From an uncultured Desulfovibrionaceae bacterium (GTDB taxonomy: Bacteria > Desulfobacterota > Desulfovibrionia > Desulfovibrionales > Desulfovibrionaceae), in assembly GCA_944325325.1 (NCBI GenBank), contig CALUZP010000066.1, forward strand, positions 1 through 43,611: DNA of 43,611 nucleotides, written 5' to 3'. The position numbers and the translations under genes are program-made. This document shows positions 23,699 through 32,192 of this stretch, piece by piece (within the stretch, counting starts at the first letter, position 1; every line of letters starts with the position of its first letter). A model generated the notes under the pieces. That model ran no database searches. It was not told the DNA's origin and saw only the letters and a list, made by a program, of their open reading frames with translations.

Positions 23699-24820
23699 AT
23701 GTTTGTAGGTATTCCCAAGGAAATCAAGGCTCAGGAAAATCGCGTCGGTATTACCCCTGCTGGTGTTCATGCTCTTGTTGAAGCTGGTCACCGTGTGGTG
23801 GTTGAAAAGGGCGCAGGCCTGGGCAGCATGATCACCGATGAAGAATACATTGCCGCTGGTGCTCAGATCGTGGCTACCGCCAAGGAATGCTGGGACGCCG
23901 AAATGGTTGTGAAAGTCAAGGAACCCCTTGCCCCCGAATATGAGCTCTTCCACGAAGGGCTGCTGCTGTTCACCTATCTGCACCTGGCTCCCGAACCGCA
24001 TCTGACCAAGGCTCTGCTTGACAAGAAGGTTGTGGGCATTGCCTATGAAACCGTGCAGCTTGACAACGGTGCCCTGCCGCTGCTCGCTCCCATGTCCGAA
24101 ATCGCCGGCCGTATGGCGACCCAGGTTGGCGCTCAGATGCTGACCAAGATTGAAGGCGGCATGGGCGTTCTGCTGGGTGGCACCGCCGGCGTGCAGGCCG
24201 CGCATGTGGTCATCATCGGCGCCGGCACGGTGGGCCTCTCGGCCGCCAAGGTGGCCATGGGCATGGGCGCCCGCGTGACGATTCTCGACAGCAACCTGAA
24301 CCGCCTGCGCTACATCGATGACATCTACGGTGGTCGTATCCAGACCCTGGCTTCCAACGCGTTCAATATTGCCGCGGCTGTGAAGGAAGCTGACCTGCTC
24401 GTTGGGTCCGTGCTGATTCCTGGTGCGCTGACTCCGAAACTGGTGACCGAAGCTATGGTCAAAACCATGAAGAAGGGCGCGGCCATTGTTGACGTGGCCA
24501 TTGACCAGGGCGGCTGCATCGAACCGACCGCCAAGCACGGTGCCACCTATCATGACCATCCGACCTTCATGTATGAAGGCGTGGTGTGCTACTCCGTGGG
24601 CAACATGCCCGGCGCTGTGGCCCGCACCTCGACATTCACGCTGACCAATGCTACCATGCCCTACATGATGGCGCTGGCCAACAAGGGCTGGAAGAAAGCC
24701 TGCCAGGATGACAAGGCCCTTGCCCGCGGCATCAACACCTGCGATGGCAAGGTGTATTTCAAGGGCGTGTCCGATGCGCTCGGCTATGAACTGAACTGCA
24801 CCTGCGACCTGCTCAAGTAA
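23699..24820 (+). CDS. ald: Alanine dehydrogenase
   Basis: Ald oxidatively deaminates L-alanine to pyruvate and ammonium with NAD+. The 373-residue product has the usual length and motifs: MFVGIPKEIKAQENRVGITP, substrate-binding Lys74 (VKVKEP) and His95 (FTYLHLAPE), the dinucleotide fold VIIGAGTVGLSAAKVAMGMG with the acidic ILDSN at the strand end, and the C-terminal AIVDVAIDQGGCIE. GGAGG precedes the ATG. In this operon it regenerates the pyruvate used by Tpa as amino acceptor and yields the NADH that SarD can use. It is the first gene behind the sigma-54 promoter; codon usage (uniform GAA, CTG, AAG) suggests high expression. Confidence 0.97.
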   Translation: MFVGIPKEIKAQENRVGITPAGVHALVEAGHRVVVEKGAGLGSMITDEEYIAAGAQIVATAKECWDAEMVVKVKEPLAPEYELFHEGLLLFTYLHLAPEPHLTKALLDKKVVGIAYETVQLDNGALPLLAPMSEIAGRMATQVGAQMLTKIEGGMGVLLGGTAGVQAAHVVIIGAGTVGLSAAKVAMGMGARVTILDSNLNRLRYIDDIYGGRIQTLASNAFNIAAAVKEADLLVGSVLIPGALTPKLVTEAMVKTMKKGAAIVDVAIDQGGCIEPTAKHGATYHDHPTFMYEGVVCYSVGNMPGAVARTSTFTLTNATMPYMMALANKGWKKACQDDKALARGINTCDGKVYFKGVSDALGYELNCTCDLLK

Positions 24821-24830
24821 GTATTCCGTT

Positions 24831-24864
24831 CAGACTCTTCCCGCCATACGGCGGGAAGAGTCTG
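24831..24864 (+). other. 15-bp perfect hairpin in the ald-tpa gap
   Basis: CAGACTCTTCCCGCC (24831-24845) pairs perfectly with GGCGGGAAGAGTCTG (24850-24864) around a 4-base loop ATAC, ten bases after the ald stop. No U-tract follows on either strand. A transcript-processing or 3'-end-protecting role, giving different amounts of ald and tpa mRNA, is inferred. Confidence 0.6.
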
Positions 24865-24966
24865 CTGTCAAGCCGGGAGAGGGCCGGACACTCCGCTGGG
24901 GTGCGCCCCCTTCGGGATTTGTGACAGAATGGTCTAACCTTTTGACCCATTAGGGGAGTCAAGACA

Positions 24967-26355
24967 ATGTCGAATTGCTGCTGCAACAAGGAAGAACTGA
25001 TTGCTCTGGATAAGAAACATGTGTGGCACCATCTTACCCAGCACAAAACGTTTGAAACCTCCGATCCCGCCATTTATGTGAAGGGCGAAGGCATGCGCAT
25101 CACCGACATCAACGGCAAACAGTACATTGACGCCGTGTCCGGTGGCGTGTGGACCGTGAACGTTGGCTATGGCCGCAAGGAAATCGTTGATGCTGTCAGC
25201 AAGCAGATGATGGAACTGTGCTACTTTGCCAACGGCATTGGCAACATCCCCACCATCAAGTTCTCCCAGAAGCTTATTGAAAAAATGCCTGGCCTGAACC
25301 GTGTGTATCTCTCCAACTCCGGTTCCGAAGCCAACGAAAAGGCCTTCAAGATCGTCCGTCAGATTGGCCAGCTCAAGCATGGCGGCAAGAAGACCGGCAT
25401 CCTGTACCGCTATCGTGACTATCATGGTACCACCATCGGCACCCTGAGCGCTTGCGGCCAGTTCGAACGCAAGGTGCAGTACGGCCCCTTCGCGCCTGGG
25501 TTCTATGAATTCCCCGACATGGATTCCTACCGCACCAAGTTCGAACACAATGACGAACTCGGCAAGAAGATGGCCCTCCAGATGGAAGAAGTGATCCAGA
25601 AGGTCGGCGAAGATGAAATCGGCGGCGTGATCGTGGAACCCATGACCGCCGGCGGCGGCATCCTGATTCCTCCGGCGGGCTACTATGAAACCATGCAGGA
25701 AATCTGCAAGAAGTATGGCATCCTGCTGATTATGGACGAAGTCGTGTGCGGCCTTGGCAGAACCGGCAAGTGGTTCGGCTACCAGCACTTCAATGTCCAG
25801 CCCGACATCGTCACCATGGCCAAGGGTGTGGCCAGCGGCTACGCGCCCATTTCCTGCACCGTGACCACTGAAGACGTTTTCCAGGACTTCATCAACGACC
25901 CGGCCGACCACGACGGCTACTTCCGCGACATCAGCACCTTCGGTGGCTGCACGGCCGGTCCTGCCGCCGCCCTGGTCAACATTGACATCATTGAACGCGA
26001 ACATCTCCTTGAAAACTGCGCCGCCATGGGCGACTACCTCCTCGAAGGCTTCAAGGGGCTGAAAGACAAGCACGCCATCATCGGTGACGTCCGCGGCAAG
26101 GGCCTGTTCGCCGGCATCGAAATGGTTAAGGATCGCGCCACGAAGGAACCCATCGCCGAACCCATCGCCAACGCTATGGTCGGCGCTGCCAAGGAAGCCG
26201 GCGTGATCATCGGCAAGACCTCCCGTTCGTTCCGCGACCTGAACAACACCCTGACCCTCTGCCCGGCGCTTATCGCCACGAAGTCCGACATCGAAGAAAT
26301 CGTTGCCGGCCTTGACAAGGCGTTCACGGCTATCGAAAAGAAGTTCAACCTGTAA
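24967..26355 (+). CDS. tpa: Taurine--pyruvate aminotransferase
   Basis: Tpa transfers the amino group of taurine to pyruvate, forming sulfoacetaldehyde and L-alanine. The 462-residue product is a class III (omega) PLP-dependent aminotransferase. Visible are YLSNSGSEANEKAFKIVRQ, YHGTTIGTLSA, the PLP-pyridine Asp257 (IMDEVVCGLGRTGKWFG) and the Schiff-base Lys286 (TMAKGVASGY). The choice of Tpa over other omega-aminotransferases rests on the neighbours ald and sarD and on overall likeness to the Bilophila-type enzyme. An unusual run of three Cys occurs at residues 4-6. GGGGAG lies upstream of the ATG. It is separated from ald by 146 bases with a strong hairpin, but a promoter of its own was not identified. 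Confidence 0.93.
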   Translation: MSNCCCNKEELIALDKKHVWHHLTQHKTFETSDPAIYVKGEGMRITDINGKQYIDAVSGGVWTVNVGYGRKEIVDAVSKQMMELCYFANGIGNIPTIKFSQKLIEKMPGLNRVYLSNSGSEANEKAFKIVRQIGQLKHGGKKTGILYRYRDYHGTTIGTLSACGQFERKVQYGPFAPGFYEFPDMDSYRTKFEHNDELGKKMALQMEEVIQKVGEDEIGGVIVEPMTAGGGILIPPAGYYETMQEICKKYGILLIMDEVVCGLGRTGKWFGYQHFNVQPDIVTMAKGVASGYAPISCTVTTEDVFQDFINDPADHDGYFRDISTFGGCTAGPAAALVNIDIIEREHLLENCAAMGDYLLEGFKGLKDKHAIIGDVRGKGLFAGIEMVKDRATKEPIAEPIANAMVGAAKEAGVIIGKTSRSFRDLNNTLTLCPALIATKSDIEEIVAGLDKAFTAIEKKFNL

Positions 26356-26367
26356 GAGATGCCCGGA

Positions 26368-26400
26368 GGACAGGCTGCCAGCGAGAACGGGAGCCTGTCC
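26368..26400 (+). other. Hairpin in the tpa-sarD gap
   Basis: GGACAGGCT (26368-26376) pairs with AGCCTGTCC (26392-26400) around a 15-base loop, followed by CCCTCTCTTTGG, a weak pyrimidine tract. It could be a partial terminator or an mRNA-stability element between tpa and sarD. Confidence 0.5.
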
Positions 26401-26486
26401 CCCTCTCTTTGGTTACAATACGTTAACAGAAAAGGGGCAAAGCGTGACTACGCCTTGCTCCTCTGCCATTCAAAGGGGATAGTGTT

Positions 26487-27650
26487 ATGGCCTTTACGCA
26501 TTTTACGGTGAAGAAGATTGTTCATGGTCTCGGCGCCATTAAGGAAGCAGCCAAGGAAGTCAAGAACCTGAAGGGTTCCAAAGTGATGATCGTGACCGAC
26601 CCCGGTCTGGCCAAGCTTGGCGTCCAGAAGCCTCTGGAAGACGCGCTTACCGCTGGTGGCATTGAATGGAAGCTGTACGCTGAAGCCCAGCTCGAACCCA
26701 GCATGGATTCGATCCAGCATTGCACCGATGAAGCCAAGGCTTTTGGCGCTGACGTGATCATCGGTTTTGGTGGCGGCAGCGCGCTTGACACCACCAAGGC
26801 CGCCTCGGTGCTGCTGACCAACGAAGGCCCCATCGACCGCTACTTTGGGACGAACCTGGTTCCCAATCCCACCCTTCCTTTCATTCTTATCCCCACCACC
26901 GCTGGCACCGGTTCGGAAATGACCAATATTTCTGTGCTGGCTGATACCAAGAATGGTGGCAAGAAGGGCGTTGTTTCCGAATACATGTATGCGGATACCG
27001 TCATCCTCGATGCTGAACTCACCATGGGTCTGCCGCCCCGTGTGACGGCTATGACCGGTGTTGACGCGTTTGTCCACGCCATGGAATCCTACTGCGGCAT
27101 TGCTGCCACCCCCATCACCGACGCCCTGAACCTGCAGGCCATGAAGATGGTGGGTGCCAACATCCGTCAGGCCTTTGCCAACGGCAGCAACCGTGCTGCC
27201 CGTGACGCCATGCTGTACGCGTCCGCTCTGGCCGGCATGGGCTTCGGCAACACCCAGAACGGTATCATCCATGCCACCGGCACCACGCTGCCCACAGAAT
27301 GCCATATTCCTCATGGTCTGGCTATTGCCATCTGCTCGCCCTTCAGCGTGGGCTTCAACTACATCGCCAATCCCGAAAAGTACGCCGTGGTTGCCGATAT
27401 CCTGCGTGGTGACGACCGTGCCGGCGTCATGAGCGTGCTTGACCGCGCCGCCGACGTGGAAAGCGCTTTCCGCGATCTGCTGCGTGACCTGGACATCAAG
27501 ACCGGGCTTGCCAACTACGGCGTGAAGCGTGAAGATCTGCCGGCCTGCGCCGATCGCGCCTTTGCTGCCAAGCGTCTGCTGGACAACAACCCCCGTCGCG
27601 CTTCCCGCGACCAGATTCTGGCTCTGCTCGAAGCCAACTTCGAAAACTAG
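26487..27650 (+). CDS. sarD: Sulfoacetaldehyde reductase (iron-type alcohol dehydrogenase)
   Basis: SarD reduces sulfoacetaldehyde to isethionate with NADH. The 387-residue product is a group III, metal-dependent alcohol dehydrogenase with the nucleotide motif GGGSALDTTKA and the four metal ligands in place: Asp193 and His197 (GVDAFVHAMESY), His262 (GIIHATG) and His276 (IPHGLA). The function is inferred from its position behind ald and tpa, the arrangement reported for Bilophila wadsworthia taurine degradation; by sequence alone it could be another alcohol dehydrogenase of the family. AAAGGGG precedes the ATG. A strong terminator follows, so the unit ends here and the glycyl-radical isethionate sulfite-lyase must be elsewhere. 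Confidence 0.88.
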   Translation: MAFTHFTVKKIVHGLGAIKEAAKEVKNLKGSKVMIVTDPGLAKLGVQKPLEDALTAGGIEWKLYAEAQLEPSMDSIQHCTDEAKAFGADVIIGFGGGSALDTTKAASVLLTNEGPIDRYFGTNLVPNPTLPFILIPTTAGTGSEMTNISVLADTKNGGKKGVVSEYMYADTVILDAELTMGLPPRVTAMTGVDAFVHAMESYCGIAATPITDALNLQAMKMVGANIRQAFANGSNRAARDAMLYASALAGMGFGNTQNGIIHATGTTLPTECHIPHGLAIAICSPFSVGFNYIANPEKYAVVADILRGDDRAGVMSVLDRAADVESAFRDLLRDLDIKTGLANYGVKREDLPACADRAFAAKRLLDNNPRRASRDQILALLEANFEN

Positions 27651-27680
27651 GCCATAGTCTTTTTCCCGGTTTTGGGATTT

Positions 27681-27713
27681 GCCCCGCATGGTTTCGGCCC
27701 TGCGGGGCTTTTT
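27681..27713 (+). terminator. Intrinsic terminator of ald-tpa-sarD
   Basis: GCCCCGCA (27681-27688) pairs with TGCGGGGC (27701-27708) and is followed by TTTTT, 31 bases after the sarD stop. Confidence 0.9.
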
Positions 27714-27714
27714 G

Positions 27715-28539
27715 TTCTGCAGCAGGCTTTCCGTGCGTGCTGGCTGGCGGTCAATTGACAGCATTGACAGGCAAAACAGGTAGATCCGATTTTCATGTCT
27801 GGTGCTGACAGTTTCAGATTGAGGGAACAGCGAAAACCGGACAGCCACGGCCGGATGTGCAGGAGAAGCCACCCTGCAAGTGGTGTTTTCCTGCGTGGTT
27901 GCTTTCTGCGAGGGGAATTGAGGTCAGATGTGTGTCCACTGCATGCGGACTGCTGTAACGGTGTGTACTCATGCCAAGCAAAGGCTGGCGAGGTCCCATA
28001 CATATGCTGAGGGTGCCAGACAGGAGAGCGCCCTGGTGTACGCACCCGTTGTCCAGTAAAGACCTGCAGGCGATGGTGGCGGGTCGCCATGTCCGTTTTG
28101 ACTTTTGATGGCAAGGCTGGGGCAGAGCGCCTTGATGTTCTCTGGGCGGCGACTATCTCTGCTGTCTGCTGTGCTTTTCAGATAAACGGTGCACAGACGG
28201 TTTTTTTGAGGTAGCTTGGGTGCCGTAGGCCTGTTTGAAAATGGAAACAGCCACCATTGCAGCGCCGCATGCAGTTGGTATACCGTTGCCTCTTCATGAG
28301 ACAGTGTAGTCATGATGCCGTCTCTGTCAGGAGTCGTGCGACGTGCGGGGCGTGGGCGCAAGCAGATATGTTGCCTCTGCCACATCTGGAGACAGCATAT
28401 CTCGTTGAGCTGGCTTGGTCTGCTCTGTGCACTTCACAGATGTCACAGGCGACTGACATGACCAGCTTTGACGCATACGGGTAGCGAAGTGTACGTGGCT
28501 CCGGATGTACATAGGGAAACAGCCGGCGGGGGCAATGCA
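27715..28539. other. 825-base intergenic stretch
   Basis: No gene is convincing on either strand. It is unusually long for a bacterium of this type. Apart from a possible terminator-like element at 28164-28207, no clear structure was seen. It may hold the promoter of the histidine kinase gene and could encode a small RNA. Confidence 0.45.
28164..28207 (+). terminator. Possible isolated terminator in a gene-free stretch
   Basis: CTGTGC (28169-28174) can pair with GCACAG (28191-28196), with GTCTG/CAGAC as an alternative outer pairing; ACGG and seven T (28201-28207) follow. The stem is short. If real, it would end a non-coding transcript, because no gene lies upstream within 500 bases. Confidence 0.3.
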
Positions 28540-29937
28540 ATGTCAAGGAAACTGATGGGGAAGGTGCTCCCCGATACACTGTTTGGCCGTCTGGTGACAG
28601 TAGGCGTTTTTTGTATTCTGGCAGTGTGGGTGGTTTCGTTCTGGGATGCCAAAATGCGTTCGGACAGCCTGTATATGCGCACACTGGCGGATGTTGAAAG
28701 CCGTATTTTCGCGCACCATATCCGTCTGCTTTCTTCGCAGGGACCTGAGTGGCGGGCTCAGATGGCCAGATACCTCAGTCAGCGTAAGGAGCTGCATGTA
28801 GAGCTGCATAATTCAGCGATCACGCTGCAGAAAGGGGATCCCGTGCTTTCACAGTGGCTTGTCGACGCGATCCGGGAGGAACTGCGCACTTCGGGCAGCT
28901 CTGTCAGATCCATCGCAGGCAGCACGCGTTTTGGCAGGCAGGAGACAAGCCGCTTTGCCGGTTTGTTTGACGGATTGTTGTTTAGTGTGCCCTATTCTGG
29001 CAGAGTTGAGGTTGCGGCTGAGTTTGATGATGGCCAGTGGCTTTATATTGCCCATGCGTTGGAGAATCTGCCAAGTAAGGGGTTGAGCCGGGCCCTGCGG
29101 CGGTTGCCGGCTGAATTGTTTGTGATTGTTATCATTGCCTTTGTCGCCACGCTCTGGATTGTCCGTCCGCTGTACTGCCTGACGGAGGCGCTGGACAAGG
29201 GACTTGAATCCGCACCGCTCCCGGAAGACAAGGGCACGGTGGAAATCCGTAACGCCGCCAAGGCATTTAACGCTATGCAGTTGCGCCTGCGGGAATTTAT
29301 CCGGCAGCGCAGTTTGCTGTTTGTGTCTATCTCTCACGATCTTCGAACGCCGCTGACACGTCTCCGTCTTCGGCTTGAAGCGTTGCAGGATCAGGACATT
29401 CGTTCGGCCATGCTGCATGATGTGGAAAATATCCAGCGTAATCTGGACATCCTGATCAAGGCCGGGCGCAGCCTGGACATGAATCTTTCACCGGAGGAAG
29501 AAGAGCGGGTCAATATTATGGCTATGCTTGAGACGCTGGTTGAAACACGCCAGGATCTCGGACAGGATGTGACACTGACAGGGCGTGTGGAGGGCGCATT
29601 CTGGTTGCCACCACAGTCTTTTCGCAATGCTATTGATAATTTGCTTGAGAATGCCGTGCGGTATGGAGAAGGCGCGGACATGTCCATAGCCAGGGAAGGT
29701 GAGCAGCTTATTGTTGATGTCTGCGACCACGGCCCGGGGATTCCGGAGGATCAACTTGATCATGTCTTGGAACCTTTTTACAGGCTTGAGCGTTCACGTA
29801 ACCTTAAGACTGGCGGATACGGTCTGGGTCTGGCTATTTCGCGGAATCTGGCCCGCAAGCTGGGTGGGGATCTCACACTGGAAAATGCTCGAGAAGGCGG
29901 CCTGCACGCCCGATTCACCGTCCGGCTGCGTTCATGA
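28540..29937 (+). CDS. Membrane sensor histidine kinase (EnvZ-like)
   Basis: The kinase passes a signal from outside the inner membrane to the regulator encoded downstream. The start at 28540 (GGGGGC upstream) gives 465 residues; Met6 is also possible. A first membrane helix (about 17-36, LVTVGVFCILAVWVVSF) and a second (about 190-212, ELFVIVIIAFVATLWIV) enclose a periplasmic sensor domain of about 150 residues. A HAMP-like linker follows, then the H-box with the phosphoacceptor His266 (SISHDLRTPLTRLRLR), the N-box NAIDNLLENAVRYG, and ATP-binding DHGPGIP and GGYGLGLAI. The kinase precedes its regulator, with 534 bases between them. Confidence 0.92.
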   Translation: MSRKLMGKVLPDTLFGRLVTVGVFCILAVWVVSFWDAKMRSDSLYMRTLADVESRIFAHHIRLLSSQGPEWRAQMARYLSQRKELHVELHNSAITLQKGDPVLSQWLVDAIREELRTSGSSVRSIAGSTRFGRQETSRFAGLFDGLLFSVPYSGRVEVAAEFDDGQWLYIAHALENLPSKGLSRALRRLPAELFVIVIIAFVATLWIVRPLYCLTEALDKGLESAPLPEDKGTVEIRNAAKAFNAMQLRLREFIRQRSLLFVSISHDLRTPLTRLRLRLEALQDQDIRSAMLHDVENIQRNLDILIKAGRSLDMNLSPEEEERVNIMAMLETLVETRQDLGQDVTLTGRVEGAFWLPPQSFRNAIDNLLENAVRYGEGADMSIAREGEQLIVDVCDHGPGIPEDQLDHVLEPFYRLERSRNLKTGGYGLGLAISRNLARKLGGDLTLENAREGGLHARFTVRLRS

Positions 29938-30034
29938 GTCCCTGATGATACACTTTGCTACACAACTGACATCCGAATGAAACGGATGAGTGGGCAGACT
30001 GGGGTAACACTGTGATGTAGACAGGAGACGTATC

Positions 30035-30247
30035 ATGTTTTGCCCGGTTGTGTTTATTGACAGTTTCCCAGGCACGGTTCAGCCTGTCCGTGTTCTGGAA
30101 TTTGTACGGATCAGGCGAAAACCAAAGAGACGCAGACTGAAGCGGCTTGCATATCCAGTGCCGGTCTGGGCTGGCCTTTTGCCGCGCTATATGATGCCAT
30201 GCCGGCCGGGTAAAACCCGCAGCAGACGTCAGGAAGAGGAAATTTGA
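30035..30247 (+). CDS. Possible small basic protein between kinase and regulator genes
   Basis: A 70-residue frame starts with ATG and has AGGAGA at a good distance. The product is strongly basic in the middle (RIRRKPKRRRLKRL) and the end (GKTRSRRQEEEI). I recognise no family, and the composition could be chance. It lies in the 534-base gap 29938-30471, where the only other element seen is a small hairpin at 29968-29987 (CATCCG/CGGATG) without a U-tract. Confidence 0.25.
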   Translation: MFCPVVFIDSFPGTVQPVRVLEFVRIRRKPKRRRLKRLAYPVPVWAGLLPRYMMPCRPGKTRSRRQEEEI

Positions 30248-30471
30248 AGCAAAGACGCAGTTGTAAGCAGTCGTCAGCAGATAGTGCATTACTCAGGTTT
30301 GTCGTTTGTCTGAAAAGCCAGCGTACCCGCAAAGCCGATTCCTTGCTGGGAAGCGGCCGGACATGCAGTTCGTGAGGTGTGATGTGAGTTTTATGGGACA
30401 GTACACGTCTTTTGACCCGGCGTTGACCTGCGCTGAGTATAACCTTCAACCGTCTGGTACCAGATTGAATT

Positions 30472-31227
30472 ATGACTGTCGTTGAAAAGGAACGAATTCT
30501 CGTCGTTGATGACGATGACGAAATTTGTCAGCTGCTTGCTGGGTATCTACGTCAGCAGGGCTTTGAGGTCGATACGGCCGGGGATGGCAGGCGTCTTTTT
30601 GAAGTTCTGGAGAGCCGTATACCTGATCTGGTGATCCTGGATATCATGCTGCCGGGGGAAAGCGGGCTTGAGCTGTACAAGCGCCTGCAGGAACGCACAG
30701 ATTTGCCAGTGATATTTCTGACAGCACTGGACAGTGTAACGGATCGCGTTGTGGGGCTTGAGCTCGGCGCTGATGACTACATGATCAAACCGTTTGAGCC
30801 GCGCGAACTGCTGGCCAGAATACGTACTGTCCTGCGCCGCAGCCGTGCAGGCAGGAGACTGGGGGGAGTCAGCCTGTCATCCGGTCATGCTGAGACGTCG
30901 GAGTGCCTGTCGTTTGCCGGTTGGGAACTCAACGTCCGCTCCCGGGTTCTGCATGATCCTGATGGTGCGCTTGTGGAGCTGAGCGACGCCCAGTACCGGT
31001 TGCTGATGATTTTTCTGGCGCATCCGTTTCAGATCATGAGTCGGGACATGCTGCTTAACCTGTTGCACGGCCGCGAGGCAGCACCGTTTGATCGCAGTGT
31101 AGACATCCAGGTGAGCCGTCTGCGTAATCGCCTTGGAGACAGCGCAACCATGCGGCTGATCCGCACGGTGAGGGGCGGCGGATACATGTTTGCGGTGGCC
31201 GTGACGCCGGTGGAAAGGCATGGCTGA
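30472..31227 (+). CDS. OmpR/PhoB-family response regulator
   Basis: This 251-residue transcription factor has a receiver domain (about 8-122) with the acidic pocket DDDDE (13-17), phosphoacceptor Asp57 (LVILDIMLPG), Thr84 (FLTAL) and Lys106 (YMIKPFEPRELLARI). A winged-helix DNA-binding domain (about 150-245) follows with LSDAQYRLLMIFLAHP, DRSVDIQVSRLRNRLGD and the wing RTVRGGGYMF. It is presumably phosphorylated by the kinase encoded upstream. No good Shine-Dalgarno sequence precedes the ATG. A tandem TTTGATAC repeat 530 bases downstream is a possible target. Confidence 0.93.
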   Translation: MTVVEKERILVVDDDDEICQLLAGYLRQQGFEVDTAGDGRRLFEVLESRIPDLVILDIMLPGESGLELYKRLQERTDLPVIFLTALDSVTDRVVGLELGADDYMIKPFEPRELLARIRTVLRRSRAGRRLGGVSLSSGHAETSECLSFAGWELNVRSRVLHDPDGALVELSDAQYRLLMIFLAHPFQIMSRDMLLNLLHGREAAPFDRSVDIQVSRLRNRLGDSATMRLIRTVRGGGYMFAVAVTPVERHG

Positions 31228-31914
31228 GTCGCCGGTCGTGTCTTTGCCTGTATGATGGAAGAACTTGAGTGGCATGCATGGAAAAGATCAGTATGCAGGC
31301 GTGTAATATCCTGTCAGTGCCTTGTCTCTGTCATGTTTATGCTTTTACAGTTTCCCTACAAAAAGCGTCGATGCCTTGAGCCGGACATGATTGTGTTGCC
31401 TTCAGACATACAGGGGGCTTTGCTGCCGTGTGTCTGCATATCCTGAACGGGCGGTGCTTGAAAGCAGAGGAACGCCTTATCAGTGCCTGATTCAACTATC
31501 AGTCGCGATCCAGCCGTGCAAGAAATGCGGGGAACTCGGATGAGAGCGCGGGGGTATTCTAATCCTTTATGGCGCATGACCGTCTTAGAGGGGAAGGTCG
31601 TGCACCTCTGGAGTACGTTGGTGCTCTGTGCCTTGACGCTGCGCACGGTGTGAAACATGTTGTAATGGTTGAGGTCAGAAGAGTGATTTTTTCGTACCAG
31701 GTAAGGGAAGCAGAAGGTGTAAGATGAAACTAGAGCGTTGTCGGTTACAGGACGTGATAGTTTGATACTTTTTGATACAAAGGGGACATCGTGACGACAA
31801 CAACAGGAGGCAGTGTAGGCCTGTCAGACAAGTCCAATGGCGCATGCCTGCCGCGTTGCTCAGGATGAGTGCCTGCTTGCCGAGATTTGAGTGTATCACA
31901 AAGGAGTTACCTGT
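31228..31914. other. 687-base intergenic stretch with a tandem repeat
   Basis: No protein gene is convincing here. The one distinct feature is the tandem repeat at 31761-31780 described separately; the following part leads to the small exported protein gene. Confidence 0.45.
31761..31780 (+). promoter_or_regulatory. Tandem 10-bp direct repeat, candidate response-regulator site
   Basis: TTTGATACTTTTTGATACAA contains two copies of TTTGATAC spaced exactly 10 bases apart, the geometry bound by dimers of OmpR-family regulators. A further GATA lies at 31756-31759. The site is 135 bases before the small exported protein gene and downstream of an OmpR-type regulator gene. Confidence 0.5.
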
Positions 31915-32109
31915 ATGTCTGCACGTTTTCTGATAGCCGCTCTGGCCGTGGTGTCTCTGATGTCTACCCCCTTTGCCGCATCTGCTGCCTCAGATAAATC
32001 CAGCAATCATAAGGACGCCAAGACGCAGACTTCCCAGTCCCTTGACGACTACGAACATCCCAAATGGATCGGCGTTGGTCTGCCCCCTATTGATTATATG
32101 GGCAACTAA
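31915..32109 (+). CDS. Small exported protein of unknown function
   Basis: The 64-residue product has a clear signal peptide: MSARFLIAALAVVSLMSTPF, with a likely cut after ASA-A at about residue 23-24. The mature part of about 40 residues is polar (SDKSSNHKDAKTQTSQSLDD) and ends YEHPKWIGVGLPPIDYMGN. I recognise no family. AAGGAG lies at good distance upstream, and a strong terminator follows. The position next to a two-component pair and the tandem repeat suggests it is a regulated envelope protein, but this is inference. Confidence 0.75.
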   Translation: MSARFLIAALAVVSLMSTPFAASAASDKSSNHKDAKTQTSQSLDDYEHPKWIGVGLPPIDYMGN

Positions 32110-32147
32110 TTACGTCTGAACCCCTTGCATCGTCTTGCAGTGGCACT

Positions 32148-32192
32148 GCCGCCCTGCTGCCAGCTTTGCTGACAGCAGGGCGGCTTATTTTG
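32148..32192 (+). terminator. Intrinsic terminator after the small exported protein gene
   Basis: GCCGCCCTGCTG (32148-32159) pairs with CAGCAGGGCGGC (32173-32184), a 12-bp perfect stem, followed by TTATTTTG. Confidence 0.85.

Noticed and set aside
23681-27872. Long minus-strand reading frames opposite ald, tpa and sarD (23681-24559, 24934-26073, 26448-27872)
   Set aside because: They are rich in His and Gly, match no family, and mirror strongly biased codons of highly expressed genes. They are shadows.
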